Positions 8,177-15,490 of a DNA stretch of 50,102 nt are shown piece by piece. Under the pieces are notes generated by a model. The model worked only from the letters and a program-made list of their open reading frames with translations. It was not told the DNA's origin and did not search any database. Each line of letters opens with the position of its first letter. Position 1 is the stretch's first letter. This DNA is from an uncultured Acidobacteriota bacterium. GTDB taxonomy: Bacteria; Acidobacteriota; Vicinamibacteria; Vicinamibacterales; UBA2999. The DNA is taken from the NCBI GenBank assembly GCA_902826515.1, contig CADEFD010000010.1:1-50102 (forward strand). Reading direction: 5' to 3'. The position numbers were made by a program, and so were the translations under genes.

Positions 8177-8250
8177 CGAATTGTAACGGGGTCTGTCACG
8201 GTCACGGAACCGTGACAAGTCGTGACCGTGACAGACCCCGTTACAATTCG
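8177..8250. repeat. Perfect 30-bp inverted repeat (dispersed palindromic element, copy 1)
   Basis: Arms 8177-8206 and 8221-8250 are perfect reverse complements separated by 14 nt; the core is AACGGGGTCTGTCACGGTCA. The loop itself contains CCGTGAC, allowing a nested GTCACGG/CCGTGAC hairpin. The right arm ends 6 nt before the pxpA start codon, so the hairpin would lie at the very front of the pxpA message or terminate argF. A second copy with the same core is at 47747-47834. Confidence 0.9.
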
Positions 8251-8256
8251 CTCACC

Positions 8257-9018
8257 ATGCGCATCGATCTGAACTCCGATCTGGGCGAGGCGTTCGGCGC
8301 CTGGCCGATGGGCCAGGACGGGCTGCTGATGCCGGTCATCTCCTCGGCCAACGTCGCCTGCGGCTTCCACGCCGGCGATCCGTGCACGATTCGCCAGACG
8401 ATCCGCCTCGCCCGCAAACACGGTGTGGCGGTGGGTGCGCACCCCGGCCTGCCGGACCTCGTCGGCTTCGGCCGCCGCGAGATGCAGGTGGCGCCAGCCG
8501 AGGTCGAGGACATGGTGCTCTACCAGGTGGGCGCGCTGGCGGCGATTGCCAGACACGAGGGCGTGCGGCTCCAGCACGTGAAGGCCCACGGCGCGCTCTA
8601 CAACATGGCCTGCCGCGACGAGGCCCTCGCCGAGGCCGTCGCCCGCGCCGTCGTGGCCTTCGACCCGACGCTCGTGCTCTTCGGCCTGCCCGGCTCGGCG
8701 CTGCTGCAGGCGGGGCTCGACGCCGGCCTGCCGGTGGCCGCCGAAGCGTTCGCCGACCGCGCCTACCAGCCCGACGGCTCGCTCGCGCCGCGCTCGCAGC
8801 CCGGCGCCGTCATCCACGACGTCGACGCGGTGGTGTCACGCGCGGTGGCGATGGTGACGGAGCAGACGGTGGTGGCGACCGACGGCTCCACCATCGAGTT
8901 CGAGGCGGATACGCTCTGCCTCCACGGCGACACGCCGGGCGCGGCCGCCCTCGCCGTCGCGATCCGCCGCGGACTCGAAGACGCCGGCGTGACCATCGCC
9001 GCGCTCGTCCGCCGCTGA
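8257..9018 (+). CDS. pxpA: LamB/YcsF family 5-oxoprolinase subunit A
   Basis: The 253-aa product matches PxpA, the subunit of ATP-dependent 5-oxoprolinase acting with PxpB and PxpC, which opens 5-oxoproline to glutamate. Motifs are MRIDLNSDLGEAFG at the start, SSANVACGFHAGDP, GAHPGLPDLVGFGRR, and LCLHGDTPGA near the end. I take ATG 8257 because the longer frame would read through the palindrome. No pxpB/pxpC genes are near; their absence here says nothing about the rest of the genome. Its place after argF fits glutamate supply, but co-transcription across the palindrome is uncertain. Confidence 0.92.
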   Translation: MRIDLNSDLGEAFGAWPMGQDGLLMPVISSANVACGFHAGDPCTIRQTIRLARKHGVAVGAHPGLPDLVGFGRREMQVAPAEVEDMVLYQVGALAAIARHEGVRLQHVKAHGALYNMACRDEALAEAVARAVVAFDPTLVLFGLPGSALLQAGLDAGLPVAAEAFADRAYQPDGSLAPRSQPGAVIHDVDAVVSRAVAMVTEQTVVATDGSTIEFEADTLCLHGDTPGAAALAVAIRRGLEDAGVTIAALVRR

Positions 9019-9064
9019 CAAGTCTGTAAGTACGACGACGAACTCGTGCGCGGCCCAGCCCGCG

Positions 9065-9084
9065 GATTCACGGGATTCCGTGAA
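9065..9084. repeat. Short perfect hairpin after pxpA
   Basis: ATTCACGG and CCGTGAAT form an 8-bp perfect stem with a GATT loop, followed by TTTCC. It lies about 50 nt downstream of the pxpA stop and could act as a weak terminator or as the first hairpin of the structured region that follows. Confidence 0.5.
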
Positions 9085-9085
9085 T

Positions 9086-9205
9086 TTCCGCCCAAACCGA
9101 CCCCGGCATGGCGCCTGCAATACGGAGGGGCGTCGCCAGTTCTGTTGTTTGCGGTTTGGTGCCGTGAACGCTGGGGGGAGCCAGGCTGGCGACACCTATA
9201 TGGCG
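9086..9205 (+). ncRNA. Candidate structured RNA upstream of a strong terminator
   Basis: This stretch has no plausible ORF but has complementary segments. GGCGTCGCCAG (9129-9139) can pair with CTGGCGACACC (9186-9196), with one mismatch, enclosing a 46-nt G-rich interior. CCAAACCG (9093-9100) can alternatively pair with CGGTTTGG (9152-9159). An intrinsic terminator follows at 9206. I do not recognise a riboswitch, 6S or SRP consensus. It may be a small RNA, or simply the 3' untranslated region of pxpA. Confidence 0.3.
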
Positions 9206-9243
9206 AAGGGCGGCCCGGGTATACCGGAGCCGCCCTTTGTTAT
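9206..9243 (+). terminator. Intrinsic terminator
   Basis: AAGGGCGGC (9206-9214) pairs perfectly with GCCGCCCTT (9229-9237), with an additional inner CGG/CCG pairing, followed by TTGTTAT. It ends the rightward transcript (pxpA or the candidate RNA) just before the convergent DGQHR gene, whose stop is at 9273. Confidence 0.8.
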
Positions 9244-9272
9244 GTGACCGAATGATCGGTCGATCGGTTGAT

Positions 9273-10406
9273 CTACTGGCCGGCGCCTTCGGGATACTGC
9301 AGCGCCAGCCGCAGTTCCTTCACGAGGCCTTCGACGCTCGCGCCCGACCGCTTCCACGCCCCGTCGGTTTCAAAGCGCAAGGCGCCGATGCGCCGGCCCC
9401 ACGGGGCGATCGCGCGGCCGATGGCGCGGTAGTCGGTGCGTTCGGCATGCTGTTCGTCCACCGCGCGCACGACGTCCGGGGCCACGCGCACGAAGGCGCG
9501 CAGCGCCGTGGCCGAGCGGATGCTGTACTTGCGGCCGTGCCACGCGGTTTCGAACACCGTGGCCACCTGCTTCAGGTAGTTCACGAAGAACGTCTTCGAC
9601 TCCTCGCGGAACTGCGCCGCCTTCCGCGCCCCACCGAGCGCCTCTTCGTTGGCGAACATCCGCTTGAATTCCTGCGCGAGCGGTGCCTGCGCCACGCGGC
9701 CCTTGCCCACGCCGAGCAGCTTGATCTCGTTGTGGAGCGGCGAATCTTCGCGGTCGTTGAGCGCGCGCACGACGTCGTGCGCGGCGGCGAGCGATTCGTC
9801 GCGGTAGAGCTGACGGCCCGAGAGCGACACCAGGTGCGAGGCGTTCAGCCGCGTGTGCTTGGCGTTGATCGTGACGAACATCTGCACGACGTGGTCTTCG
9901 GGCAGGCGGTCGAAGATGATCGCCGGCACGGTGAACGACTCGTCCTGGAAGTTCTCGATGTCGGCGTGCAGCGCCAGCAGGCGATGCTGCCCGTCGATGG
10001 CGCGCAGGATGCCCTCGCGCTCGGGCACCTTCAGACGGCCGAGCGAACTGCCGGATTCCATCGGCTCGAACGACAGCTTCTCGTCGCACGAGATGATGAC
10101 GGCGCCGGGAATCGACGGCAGGTCGCGCGCCTGGCGGCACTGCTCGTAGTACTGCACGAGCTCGTCGATCTTCTTGCGGATGATCTGGCGCTGGTACGCC
10201 TTCTCGCTCGACGCGATGCGCCGCTCGAGCAGATCCCACCGGATCTTGGTGGGCGCCTTCTTGCCGCCGCGGACGCCGCCGGCGCCCTGATCGCCGTAGC
10301 TGAGCACCTCGAAGCGCACCAGCTTGTCGATGTCGCTGGCGGTGAGTGAGGCCTGGTAGAACTGCACTCCGAACTGCTGCATCCGAATCGCGGCGACGCT
10401 GATCAT
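9273..10406 (-). CDS. DGQHR-domain (DndB-like) protein, orphan
   Basis: A 377-aa protein with the signature RAIDGQHRLLAL (D138-R142) of the DGQHR/DndB superfamily, related to the ParB/sulfiredoxin fold. Also visible are VPAIIFDRLPEDHVVQMFV and FVTINAKHTRLNASHLV, the FxxINxxxxxL region typical of these proteins. In DNA phosphorothioation systems DndB regulates modification, but no dndA/C/D/E, pbe or restriction genes lie nearby, so that role is not implied. The opening region (QFYQASLTASDIDKLVRFEV) resembles DGQHR proteins that bind DNA or nucleotides; its ligand is unknown. It has its own promoter and is convergent with pxpA. Confidence 0.85.
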   Translation of the reverse strand: MISVAAIRMQQFGVQFYQASLTASDIDKLVRFEVLSYGDQGAGGVRGGKKAPTKIRWDLLERRIASSEKAYQRQIIRKKIDELVQYYEQCRQARDLPSIPGAVIISCDEKLSFEPMESGSSLGRLKVPEREGILRAIDGQHRLLALHADIENFQDESFTVPAIIFDRLPEDHVVQMFVTINAKHTRLNASHLVSLSGRQLYRDESLAAAHDVVRALNDREDSPLHNEIKLLGVGKGRVAQAPLAQEFKRMFANEEALGGARKAAQFREESKTFFVNYLKQVATVFETAWHGRKYSIRSATALRAFVRVAPDVVRAVDEQHAERTDYRAIGRAIAPWGRRIGALRFETDGAWKRSGASVEGLVKELRLALQYPEGAGQ

Positions 10407-10427
10407 AGGGGTCCGTTGGACGGCCGG

Positions 10428-10457
10428 ATTTTACTGGCGCGTCCACGGGGATACCAA
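10428..10457 (-). promoter_or_regulatory. Promoter of the DGQHR gene
   Basis: On the minus strand a -35 TTGGTA (10452-10457) and -10 TAAAAT (10428-10433) are 18 bp apart. The -10 lies about 22 nt before the start codon at 10406. The surrounding region is unusually A/T-rich for this window, including a run of seven A on the minus strand just upstream. The rest of the 10458-10670 gap shows no gene I can support. Confidence 0.5.
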
Positions 10458-10670
10458 CGTTTTTTTGGCGGACGGCCCGAACCAGCCGGACCGTGCGCCG
10501 CTGCGACGATCGCTGCAACCGGTTGAAAATCAGTCACTTGGCGTGTCGTTCGCGTGACAAACGCTGGGGACGAACGGTGGCCGCGGCATGCAGAACCGTG
10601 CAGCCGAATCCGTCATCGGGCGACTGCCCAATCTCTACGGTCGGCCCCCGGACGCCCCCCACGACGCCGC

Positions 10671-11504
10671 TCAGACGCGCTGGGCGGTCAGAATCACGTC
10701 GGGGTCCGCGACCGTCATACGCGTCACCGCCGTCCCCTCCCGGGTGAAGGCAATCCGCACGGACGGGACACCCGACGGGTAGAACACCAGCCCGCCGGTA
10801 TGGAAGAGCAGGCTCCGGTTGCCGTCGGTGCGCTGTATCCCGAGTCGATCGGTGCGGACGTCCACGTCGAAGCGGTCGCGCGGTCCCGGGCCGAAGGTGT
10901 AGCGGCCCACCACCGCGTCGCGGTCGGCGGCCGCGAGGTCTGCCGTGGCCGGCCGCGTGTCGGCGCCCCCCACACCTTCGAGGTAGGCGACCACGGCCGC
11001 CGCGTCGGGTCCGCCGGACCTGGCGTGAGCCAGAAGCGTGATGGCGTGCGGACCGCGTGTCGTCTGAATGCCGGGCACCGTTTCGACCCAGGCCCGCACC
11101 ACCGCGAGCTGCCCGAGCATCGCCGCCGAGAAGAGCGTGGGCTGGGCGCCATGGGCCAGCAGGAACTCGGCGATTTCCCGCCGCCCGGTGTGTGAGGCGG
11201 CGCCGAGGGCCGTCTCCCAGTCGCCGTACCCCCAGTCGATGGCCGCACGCGCGAGCGCCGGCTGGCGCTCGACCAGTTCGCGCACGCGCTTGATGTCCAC
11301 GTGCGAGCGGCCCACCACTTCCTGTGCGAGGGCCGGGTCCTGACGCGGGAACCAGTCGCCGAGCGTGGCGGCGGGTGCCTGGGTGCGGGCGACGGCGGCG
11401 GCCGGCAGCACCGCGCCGAGCAGGCCGCCGAGGGGCAGGGCCTGCACGAACCGCCGGCGGCCTGGGAGGGACGGAGAAACAGCGGAGCGTCGGGTGTGTG
11501 TCAT
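10671..11504 (-). CDS. Tat-exported ankyrin-repeat protein
   Basis: The product is 277 aa from ATG 11504; the longer frame to 11648 would overlap the upstream gene. The N-terminus has a Tat-like signal (GRRRFVQALPLGGLLGAVLP, ending near AVARTQA). Residues about 55-170 contain ankyrin-type repeats: DIKRVRELVERQPALARAAI, WETALGAASHTGRREIAEFLLAHGA, and LFSAAMLGQLAVVRAWVE. A C-terminal beta-rich segment (VVGRYTFGPGPRDRFDVDV...) resembles DUF3471-like tails of periplasmic proteins. It follows the ToxR-like gene in the same direction after about 100 bp. Function unknown; likely protein binding in the periplasm. Confidence 0.75.
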   Translation of the reverse strand: MTHTRRSAVSPSLPGRRRFVQALPLGGLLGAVLPAAAVARTQAPAATLGDWFPRQDPALAQEVVGRSHVDIKRVRELVERQPALARAAIDWGYGDWETALGAASHTGRREIAEFLLAHGAQPTLFSAAMLGQLAVVRAWVETVPGIQTTRGPHAITLLAHARSGGPDAAAVVAYLEGVGGADTRPATADLAAADRDAVVGRYTFGPGPRDRFDVDVRTDRLGIQRTDGNRSLLFHTGGLVFYPSGVPSVRIAFTREGTAVTRMTVADPDVILTAQRV

Positions 11505-11570
11505 GCGCCGTATCCTGCCGGGGCCGTGAACGGGCCCGCAAGCGCGGAGCCCCCGAGGGTTGGATGAGGA

Positions 11571-11599
11571 GCCAAGTGCCATGTCCTCAGCCACTTGGC
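11571..11599. repeat. 8-bp inverted repeat between the regulator and ankyrin genes
   Basis: GCCAAGTG (11571-11578) and CACTTGGC (11592-11599) are perfect reverse complements across 13 nt, starting 9 bp beyond the stop of the ToxR-like gene. There is no U-tract, so it may be a weak terminator or an operator for the downstream ankyrin gene. Confidence 0.45.
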
Positions 11600-11607
11600 G
11601 AAGCGCA

Positions 11608-12492
11608 TCAGGACACGCCGGGGGCCAGCAGGTGGCGGCGCACGACACGCGTGGTCTCGGCGAGCACGTCCGCTTCGAAGGCGAGGACCTCGTCGGGCGG
11701 CCGCACGAAGCGCTGGGCCTGGAGGTGCACGCCGTCGCTGAGGCGAATGAAATGGACGATGAACCGCAGGCGGTCGTCCTGGCGCTGAAGCTGGCCGAGC
11801 ACTACGTAGTCGGCGTCCACTGCAGCGGCCAGGGCCTTCAGGTTGCGGATGTTCCGCGCCTGGCGCAGCGCGGCGGCGTTGCCGACGACGCCCACCTGGC
11901 CGGGTGCGAGGTTCGTGAGTTCGGTGACGACGAGGTCAGAGAGTCCCGTGACGAAGCGGTCGTGGGCCGGATCGCCGGTTTCGTTGTCGAAGATCGATAC
12001 GGCCACGACCGGCGGCGGCGCGGGCACGGCGAGCCGCCAGCCGAGCGCCGCCAGCGCGGCCACGAGGAGCGCCGCCGCCGCGAAGGTCCAGCGCGGCACG
12101 CGTGGCGCCGCGGCGGGCACCGGCGACGGTGCGGCATCAGGCGGCGGAGACGGCGCCACGGGCGCGGCTGCCGGGCCGTTCACGGCCACCGGTGCGAGGA
12201 AGCGGAACCCGCGCTTCGGCAGCGTCTGCACGAAACGCGGCTGCTCGGCGCTGTCACCAAGCGCCGAACGCACCTGGCCGATGCAGTAGGCGAGACCGCG
12301 GTCGTAGTCCACGTGCGTCTCGGCACCCCAGATCGCCTGACGCATCTCCTCGCGCGTCACGACGTCCCCGGTCCGCGACAGCAGCAGCGCCAGCGCCCGC
12401 GCCGGCTGCGGCTCGAGTGCCACGCGCCGCCCCTCGCGCGTCAGCTCGAGCGACGCGCCATCGAACGCGTAGGTGGAGAAGGCATAGATCAT
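11608..12492 (-). CDS. Membrane-anchored wHTH (ToxR/CadC-like) regulator with TolB/FlgO-like domain
   Basis: The 294-aa protein has three parts. Residues 1-100 are an OmpR-type winged helix (LEPQPARALALLLSRTGDVVTREEMRQAIWG, then VSALGDSAEQPRFVQTLPKRGFRFLAPV-like text). A Pro/Ala-rich linker of about 30 residues follows, then a single transmembrane helix near 140-155 (FAAAALLVAALAALGW). The C-terminal periplasmic part (VVAVSIFDNETGDPAHDRFVTGL...) resembles the N-terminal subdomain of TolB/FlgO-like modules. The arrangement is that of one-component transmembrane activators. Its target is unknown; the downstream ankyrin gene or the upstream peptidase are candidates by proximity. Confidence 0.85.
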   Translation of the reverse strand: MIYAFSTYAFDGASLELTREGRRVALEPQPARALALLLSRTGDVVTREEMRQAIWGAETHVDYDRGLAYCIGQVRSALGDSAEQPRFVQTLPKRGFRFLAPVAVNGPAAAPVAPSPPPDAAPSPVPAAAPRVPRWTFAAAALLVAALAALGWRLAVPAPPPVVAVSIFDNETGDPAHDRFVTGLSDLVVTELTNLAPGQVGVVGNAAALRQARNIRNLKALAAAVDADYVVLGQLQRQDDRLRFIVHFIRLSDGVHLQAQRFVRPPDEVLAFEADVLAETTRVVRRHLLAPGVS

Positions 12493-12496
12493 GGTC

Positions 12497-12533
12497 GCGG
12501 CTCGGGGCCCGGGTCCCGGGGCCCGGGACTCCC
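12497..12533. repeat. GC-rich quasi-palindromic intergenic repeat, copy 2
   Basis: The 46-bp gap between the M24 peptidase and the ToxR-like gene consists of GGCTCGGGGCCC, GGGTCCCGGGGCCCGGGA and similar units, matching the block after argJ at 7153. Several nested palindromes (GGGCCC, CCCGGG) are present. Confidence 0.55.
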
Positions 12534-12538
12534 CCGCA

Positions 12539-13846
12539 TCACTTGATGACCAGGAGCCGGTAGTTGGCCGGATGGAGGAACTGCACGCCGTGCTCCATCA
12601 GAATGGCGTCGTCCTCGATCGGGATGCGCAGTTTCCTGCCGCCCCACTCCGCAATCGGCGAGTAGGCGAAGTACTCGAACGAGAACATGTGCTGCAGGTG
12701 CAGCGTGAAGGTGCTCTGGAAGGGCTGCCACGTCGTCATCGACGGGCCGATGTCGTGGCCGGTGTTGCCCACCGGGTGGAAGCCGTAGGTGATGTCGGTC
12801 TTGTCGTCGTTGTTCGGCGTGTTGAAGGCGATGACGCCGTAGCCGGCGGCCTTCAGGGCGGCATCCATCGCCGCCATCGTCTCTTTCGCCGTGCGGCCCG
12901 GCTTGATGGCCGGCTTGATGACGTCGCGCGCCGCGACCGCCTTCGTGAAGGCGTCGCGGATGCTCTTCGGCGGCTGCGTCTCGCCGGGTTTCAGCACGTA
13001 GGCCACACGCTTCACGTCGGTGCCGAAGTTCATGAGCTGCACGCCCCAGTCGATCATCATGACGTCGCCGGGCTGCACGATACGCGCGGTGGACGTGGCC
13101 ACGATGCCCTCGGGCCCCGTCACGTACACCGAGGGCATGTCGAACTCGGAGCCGAGCCCCTTCTCGAGCAGGCGGTCCTGCAGCCACCAGGCCACGTCTT
13201 CGAGCGTGGTCTTGCCGGGCGTGATGACCTCGTTCGAGAGCGCGCGTTCGGCCAGCCCCACGGCGATGCCGGCGGCTTCACCGAAGGCCACGATTTCCGA
13301 CGCCACGCGGCGCGAGCGGAACTCCGAGACGAGCTTCTCGGCGCTGACGAGGCGCGAGGCATAGGGCTCGCCGAGCGTCTTGATGAGATGCGCGTGCATG
13401 GTCACGGAGAGGCCATCGGCCGGGCCGATCTCCTGCGACATGTTGACGCCGATGCGCTTCGGATCGCGCTGGCGCACGAACTCCGGCAGCATCGAGGCGG
13501 CGGTCATGCCGTCGTAGGCGCCGGATTCGTTGATGAGGTAGCCGCTCGGTCCGAGGGCGATGCGCTCCACGCGGTCGCCGCGCAGGAAGAACATGTAGTA
13601 GCCCATGCCGGTGACGTAGCCGCGGCCGAGGTCTTCCCACAGCGGATCGATGTGGTTCTCCTTCACCGCGACGAGCCACATGTCGATGTTGTTGTTCTTC
13701 ATCGCCAGCGGCAGGATCTGCTCGAACTTGTCGAGGCGGATCTGGCGCTGCATCTCCCAGCGACGCCGCGCTTCCTGGGCGCCGGCCTCGGTCGCGATCG
13801 TCAGGCAGACGGCCACGGCCGCCGCGCTCTTCCACATCCACGTCAT
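12539..13846 (-). CDS. Exported M24 family (Xaa-Pro) metallopeptidase
   Basis: The product is 435 aa from ATG 13846, which gives a clean signal peptide (MTWMWKSAAAVAVCLTIATEAGAQ). The creatinase-like N-terminal domain is residues about 30-190. The M24 pita-bread domain follows with all five metal ligands visible: Asp in MIDWGVQL, Asp in NFGTDVKR, His in NTGHDIGPS, Glu in FSFEYFAYS, and Glu in RIPIEDDAIL. It should cleave Xaa-Pro bonds in the periplasm. The DUF1624 membrane protein gene lies upstream in the same direction. Confidence 0.88.
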   Translation of the reverse strand: MTWMWKSAAAVAVCLTIATEAGAQEARRRWEMQRQIRLDKFEQILPLAMKNNNIDMWLVAVKENHIDPLWEDLGRGYVTGMGYYMFFLRGDRVERIALGPSGYLINESGAYDGMTAASMLPEFVRQRDPKRIGVNMSQEIGPADGLSVTMHAHLIKTLGEPYASRLVSAEKLVSEFRSRRVASEIVAFGEAAGIAVGLAERALSNEVITPGKTTLEDVAWWLQDRLLEKGLGSEFDMPSVYVTGPEGIVATSTARIVQPGDVMMIDWGVQLMNFGTDVKRVAYVLKPGETQPPKSIRDAFTKAVAARDVIKPAIKPGRTAKETMAAMDAALKAAGYGVIAFNTPNNDDKTDITYGFHPVGNTGHDIGPSMTTWQPFQSTFTLHLQHMFSFEYFAYSPIAEWGGRKLRIPIEDDAILMEHGVQFLHPANYRLLVIK

Positions 13847-13936
13847 TCGACAGTCCTCCGGAGAAACAAGGGGCTCACTGTATCGCACTGGCTCGACCGC
13901 GCCAGAGGCGCGCACCACGGCCGGGCTGGCGCGCGG

Positions 13937-15088
13937 CTAGAGCAGCTTCGCGACGAGCTGCCGGATCGGTTCCGGCCGCCCCGACGGCGCCGCCACCCAG
14001 CGGCGCGCCCACGGCACGAGCCGCGCCATACCCCAGGCGACGAGCAAGGTGGCCACGAGCGAGGCCTCGAAGGGCAGGCGCCGTTTCAGCACGATGGCCG
14101 GGCCGCCGTAGACGAGCTCGATGTGCACCCAGTAGACGAAGAGCGAGGCGGCGCCGAGGGTGGCGAGTGCGGCGCCGACACCGGCCGGCATCACCCGGCG
14201 CAGGCTCCAGCAGAGCGGCATCAGCGCGAGCACGATGCCGAGCCGGATCGCGAAGAACGCCGGCGACGGTCCCCAGAACGTCGAACGCCCCGGCGGATAG
14301 ATCGACGGCTGGAGCGACGCCCAGTAGGCCGCGGCCGTGCCGAGCACGGCGAGCACCGCGAGCGCGCGCTGCAGGCGCCATTCGTCATCCGCGGCCTTCA
14401 CGCCAGCCACCCGCACGCCCACGGCGAGGCCGGCCGTCACGAACGCCGCCCACGGCAGCAGCGTGAAGTTGGTGTGGCCCGGCGTGGGCCGCAGGTACCA
14501 CTGGAGCGGCGCGGGCAGCCAGTCGATCCAGCCGGCGGTGCGCACGAGCGGCGCCACGAAGGCGAGCGCGGCCGTGGCCAGCACCGCCAGCCAGACGCGG
14601 CCGCGATCGTCGTCCACGAGGCTCCAGAGCAGCGCCGCCACGACGAGCGCGAGGCCCATCACGTTGAGCACGTCCACCTTCAGCAGATCGACGGGCCGAC
14701 CGAGGCCGAGGATGAACGCCTGCAGCCGGAAGGCGAACGCCAGCCCGAAGATCGTGAGGCCGCGCAGCACGAGGGCGCGCCGCACCTCGGCCGCGCTGCG
14801 GCCGCGGCGCCGCTGCGAGGCTCCAGACAGCGCCGTGCCGAGGCCGGCCAGGAAGAGGAACGCCGGTGCGGCCAGGCCGCCGAGGAACGTCGCCCAGTAG
14901 TAACTCGAGCGATCGCGGTCGGCCTCCCTGGTCCACGCGTCCACCACGTGAGCGAGCACCATGAGCACGACCGCGAGGCCGCGCGTCCAGTCGAGCCAGT
15001 CGCGGCGCGCGGGCGCGGACGCCCCGCTCGTCAGGGCACGACCTCGTAGGAGGTCTGGAACGCAATGTCCTGGCGCAGCGAATGCCAC
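13937..15088 (-). CDS. DUF1624/HGSNAT-like polytopic membrane protein
   Basis: The 383-aa protein has about ten hydrophobic segments. It starts with RRDWLDWTRGLAVVLMVLAHVVDAW, the family signature of heparan-alpha-glucosaminide N-acetyltransferase-like and DUF1624 proteins, which carry acyl groups across membranes using a His in this first helix. FLGGLAAPAFLFLAGLGTAL follows, as in the family. The only in-frame start before the first helix is ATG 15088, overlapping OsmC by 58 nt; the true start may be a non-ATG codon nearer 15030. Substrate unknown. Confidence 0.75.
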   Translation of the reverse strand: MAFAAPGHCVPDLLRGRALTSGASAPARRDWLDWTRGLAVVLMVLAHVVDAWTREADRDRSSYYWATFLGGLAAPAFLFLAGLGTALSGASQRRRGRSAAEVRRALVLRGLTIFGLAFAFRLQAFILGLGRPVDLLKVDVLNVMGLALVVAALLWSLVDDDRGRVWLAVLATAALAFVAPLVRTAGWIDWLPAPLQWYLRPTPGHTNFTLLPWAAFVTAGLAVGVRVAGVKAADDEWRLQRALAVLAVLGTAAAYWASLQPSIYPPGRSTFWGPSPAFFAIRLGIVLALMPLCWSLRRVMPAGVGAALATLGAASLFVYWVHIELVYGGPAIVLKRRLPFEASLVATLLVAWGMARLVPWARRWVAAPSGRPEPIRQLVAKLL

Positions 15089-15438
15089 ACCGAGCAGTAC
15101 TTGTCGTGCGACAGCTCGATGGCGCGTTCGATCGCGTGCGCCGGCGCGTTCGTGCCCACGCGGAAGTGCAGCGTGACGGCGGTGTAGCGGCTCGGCGGCT
15201 CCGGCGCGCGTTCGGCCACGAGGTCGGTGACGAGGCTCGACACCTCGTGACGCCCCTTCACGAGGATGTCCACGACATCCACGGCCATGCAGCCGGCCAG
15301 GCCGAGGCCGAGGGCTTCGACCGGCGACGGGCCGGCCTGCGAGCGGCCGTCGATGACGAGCGGCACGCGGTCGGACATGGCGGAGAAGCGGAGGTCGCCC
15401 TCCCAGGTGATGGACAGCCGAATCGGAGGTTTCGCCAC
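15031..15438 (-). CDS. OsmC family peroxiredoxin-like protein
   Basis: A 135-aa OsmC-fold protein, taken from GTG 15438 (MAKPPIRLSITWEGDLRFSA) because the upstream frame runs through the divergent promoter. Both redox Cys are present: LGLAGCMAVDVVDILVKGR and HDKYCSVWHSLRQDIAF. SPVEALG precedes the first Cys as in the family. It would reduce organic hydroperoxides in the cytoplasm. It is divergent from the glycosyltransferase gene and overlaps the start of the DUF1624 gene. Confidence 0.85.
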   Translation of the reverse strand: MAKPPIRLSITWEGDLRFSAMSDRVPLVIDGRSQAGPSPVEALGLGLAGCMAVDVVDILVKGRHEVSSLVTDLVAERAPEPPSRYTAVTLHFRVGTNAPAHAIERAIELSHDKYCSVWHSLRQDIAFQTSYEVVP

Positions 15439-15490
15439 AGCGCCGAGAGTACTACAGCCGCGCCGGCTGACGCCGTACACTGCCCTGTCG

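Noticed and set aside
9086-9243. Assignment of the structured region to 6S RNA, SRP RNA or a known riboswitch
   Set aside because: None of the conserved cores I know (for example the SRP GGAAGGAAGCAGCC-like loop) is present; only generic stems are visible.
10530-10670. Possible extra ankyrin repeat or small gene (GCTVLHAAA in another minus-strand frame) after the ankyrin gene
   Set aside because: The TVLHAAA match is a single short motif in a frame that is antiparallel noise elsewhere. No start, no ribosome-binding site and no second repeat were found.
12491-15049. 852-codon plus-strand open frame opposite the M24 and DUF1624 genes
   Set aside because: His/Arg/Glu-rich shadow typical of high-GC antisense frames. 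Both genes on the other strand have clear family motifs, signal peptide and metal ligands.
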